From the NCBI GenBank assembly GCA_016209865.1, contig JACQVL010000037.1:1-8181 (forward strand): a stretch of 8,181 bases of DNA, written 5' to 3'. Below are positions 7,138-8,181 of the stretch, piece after piece. Position 1 is the first letter of the stretch, and every line of letters begins with the position of its first letter. Both the position numbers and the translations under genes were made by a program. This DNA is from Candidatus Latescibacterota bacterium. Its GTDB lineage: Bacteria > JAAXHH01 > JACQVL01. The notes below the pieces were generated by a model that was given only the letters and a program-made list of their open reading frames with translations, was not told the origin of the DNA and ran no database searches.

Positions 7138-8120
7138 CAGTCGAACGCTTCCAGGATGGTCCTGCCGCTCGCCAGTCGTGGGAACAGTTCGTCGCTGGCT
7201 CGAACAACGGGACGCTGTTCCACAGCCTCCGGTTTCTGAGCTACCATCCGGCCGAGCGGTTCCACGAGCATCATCTGGTGTTCACGAAACGAGGCCGGGT
7301 CGTGGCCCTGCTTCCAGCGACGAGACAGGACGAGGAGACTGGCCCGGCGCTCGTCTCCCATCCGGGTGCCTCGTACGGCGGGTTTGTCGTCCGCCCCGAC
7401 CTGCGGTTTGACGACGCGACCGCCCTCGTCTCCGCCCTGGTCGAGTCTGCCACGCAGGCCGGGTTCACGCGGATCGACCTGACGCTCACGCCCACTGTCT
7501 ACATGACACATCCCCATCAGGCCGTCGAGTTTGCCCTGTTCAGCGCCGGGTTTCGGTACCGGAAACGAGAATTGACCAACATCGTCTCGCTCGACTGTCC
7601 ACCGGATGAGGTCTTTCAGAGACTCACCAACAAGACACGAGGGCATCTCCGTCAAGCCCTCCGATTTGGCCTCCGGGTGGTGTGGACGGATGATCCACAG
7701 GATGACGCCTTAGCTGTCCTCTACCGGATGCTCCTCGACAATCGCCGCCAGCTCGGCCTGACGCCCCCCCCGGCGCATACGCTGGACGAGCTCATCCGCA
7801 TCCGCGCCCTCATGCCCGGTTGCCTGACCCTGGGACTCACGTATCGTGACGATGAACCGATCGCCAGCGTTCTCCTCTTCAATTGCAACACCAGAGCGGT
7901 CCTCACGTTCTATATCTGCCATGAACGGTCCCATCGCCATCATCATCCGGTGCATCTCCTGCTCTACGACTTACTCTGCCGGGCGACACGACAGGGATAC
8001 CGGGTCGTTGATTTCGGAATCTCGACGGTTAACATGGCCCCCCTCCGCAGCCTGATCCAGTTCAAGGAGTCGTTTCTGGCTCAGGGGTTCTTCCGAGACA
8101 CGTTCGAGCTCAGACTCTGA
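7134..8120 (+). CDS. FemAB/BioF2-like GNAT-fold acyltransferase
   Basis: The 328-residue product has the size and layout of the FemAB-like/Acetyltransf_6 (BioF2-like) group: an N-terminal half with GTLFHSLRFLSYHP (26-39) and HPGASYGGFVVRP (76-88), a central NKTRGHLRQALRFGLRVV (166-183), the helix YRMLLDNRRQLGLTPPP (197-213), and a C-terminal half with DFGISTVN (293-300) and LIQFKESFLAQGFF (307-320). Relatives transfer amino acids or acyl groups to peptidoglycan precursors, sugars or lipids, often using aminoacyl-tRNA or acyl-CoA. Many sit in cell-surface polysaccharide loci; the substrate here cannot be read from sequence. There is no signal peptide, so it acts in the cytoplasm. The ATG overlaps the TGA of the propeller gene (ATGA at 7134-7137), making the two translationally coupled. 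It is the last gene of the rightward group in the window. Confidence 0.85.
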   Translation: MTVERFQDGPAARQSWEQFVAGSNNGTLFHSLRFLSYHPAERFHEHHLVFTKRGRVVALLPATRQDEETGPALVSHPGASYGGFVVRPDLRFDDATALVSALVESATQAGFTRIDLTLTPTVYMTHPHQAVEFALFSAGFRYRKRELTNIVSLDCPPDEVFQRLTNKTRGHLRQALRFGLRVVWTDDPQDDALAVLYRMLLDNRRQLGLTPPPAHTLDELIRIRALMPGCLTLGLTYRDDEPIASVLLFNCNTRAVLTFYICHERSHRHHHPVHLLLYDLLCRATRQGYRVVDFGISTVNMAPLRSLIQFKESFLAQGFFRDTFELRL

Positions 8121-8141
8121 GGAGTATATCCTGCTACAAGC

Positions 8142-8162
8142 GGGCGATCACATGGATCGCCC
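8142..8162. repeat. Perfect 8-bp inverted repeat after the rightward gene group
   Basis: GGGCGATC, a 5-base loop ACATG, then GATCGCCC, beginning 22 bases after the acyltransferase stop codon. It could fold as a stable hairpin in the transcript. The following bases (CTACTCCCCT) are not a T-run, so a classical Rho-independent terminator is not supported. It may protect the 3' end, aid termination with Rho, or be one copy of an interspersed GC-rich palindromic (REP-like) family whose copies often look like GGGCGA...TCGCCCCTAC between genes. Confidence 0.6.
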
Positions 8163-8181
8163 CTACTCCCCTATTCGCTCG

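Noticed and set aside
5170-7655. Long alternative frames over the propeller and acyltransferase genes (for example 5170-5898 minus, 5253-6224 plus, 5914-6462 minus, 7071-7655 minus)
   Set aside because: These are by-products of high GC: Arg/Gly/Pro-rich translations with no recognisable motifs, overlapping genes with clear domain repeats.
8142-8181. Classical Rho-independent terminator after the acyltransferase
   Set aside because: The hairpin is perfect but is followed by CTACTCCCCT rather than a T-run, so I list it only as an inverted repeat.

Overview
The window reads as a stretch of chromosome from a high-GC, Gram-negative-type bacterium. The evidence is strong G/C preference at third codon positions, a HlyD-type periplasmic adaptor domain, and an exported propeller protein with a FlgD-like C-terminal domain. 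That last type of tail is common in FCB-group and several uncultured lineages, but nothing here fixes the phylum (no rRNA, tRNA or universal marker). There are no tRNAs, rRNAs, CRISPR arrays, transposases or phage genes.

Layout: two divergent gene groups are separated by a regulatory region of about 320 bases (4362-4685). Leftwards (minus strand) runs a compact two-gene operon. The first gene (4361-2124) encodes a three-part membrane protein: an N-terminal PqqD-like winged-helix domain, an M50/site-2-protease-type zinc metalloprotease membrane core (HELAH, then NPLLKFDGYY), and a C-terminal HlyD-type membrane-fusion arm. Eight bases after its stop begins the second gene (2115 to beyond base 1), a Hanks-type Ser/Thr kinase fused to an AAA_16-type ATPase. 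It is cut by the window edge after 705 codons. The six-frame translation of complete ORFs misses this gene because it has no stop inside the window.

Rightwards (plus strand) come a small unrecognised 69-residue ORF (4686-4895, possibly preceded by a 32-codon in-frame ORF at 4581), then a 754-residue exported protein with 14 Reg_prop-type beta-propeller repeats and a FlgD-like tail (4873-7137). A FemAB/BioF2-like GNAT-fold acyltransferase follows (7134-8120). These three overlap head-to-tail (23-base and 4-base overlaps), so they look like one transcription unit. A perfect 8-bp inverted repeat (8142-8162) follows the last gene.

The intergenic region holds one good sigma70-like promoter candidate for each direction. 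The leftward one has its -10 box inside a near-perfect 15-bp palindrome (GTATACTGAGTATAC), which looks like an operator. It also settles the start of the M50 gene at 4361 rather than at an upstream TTG. How the two groups cooperate is inference only. A kinase-ATPase signalling protein is co-expressed with a membrane protein that could bind, cleave and export a peptide, and it is divergent from an exported propeller protein and an aminoacyl/acyl-transferase-like enzyme.
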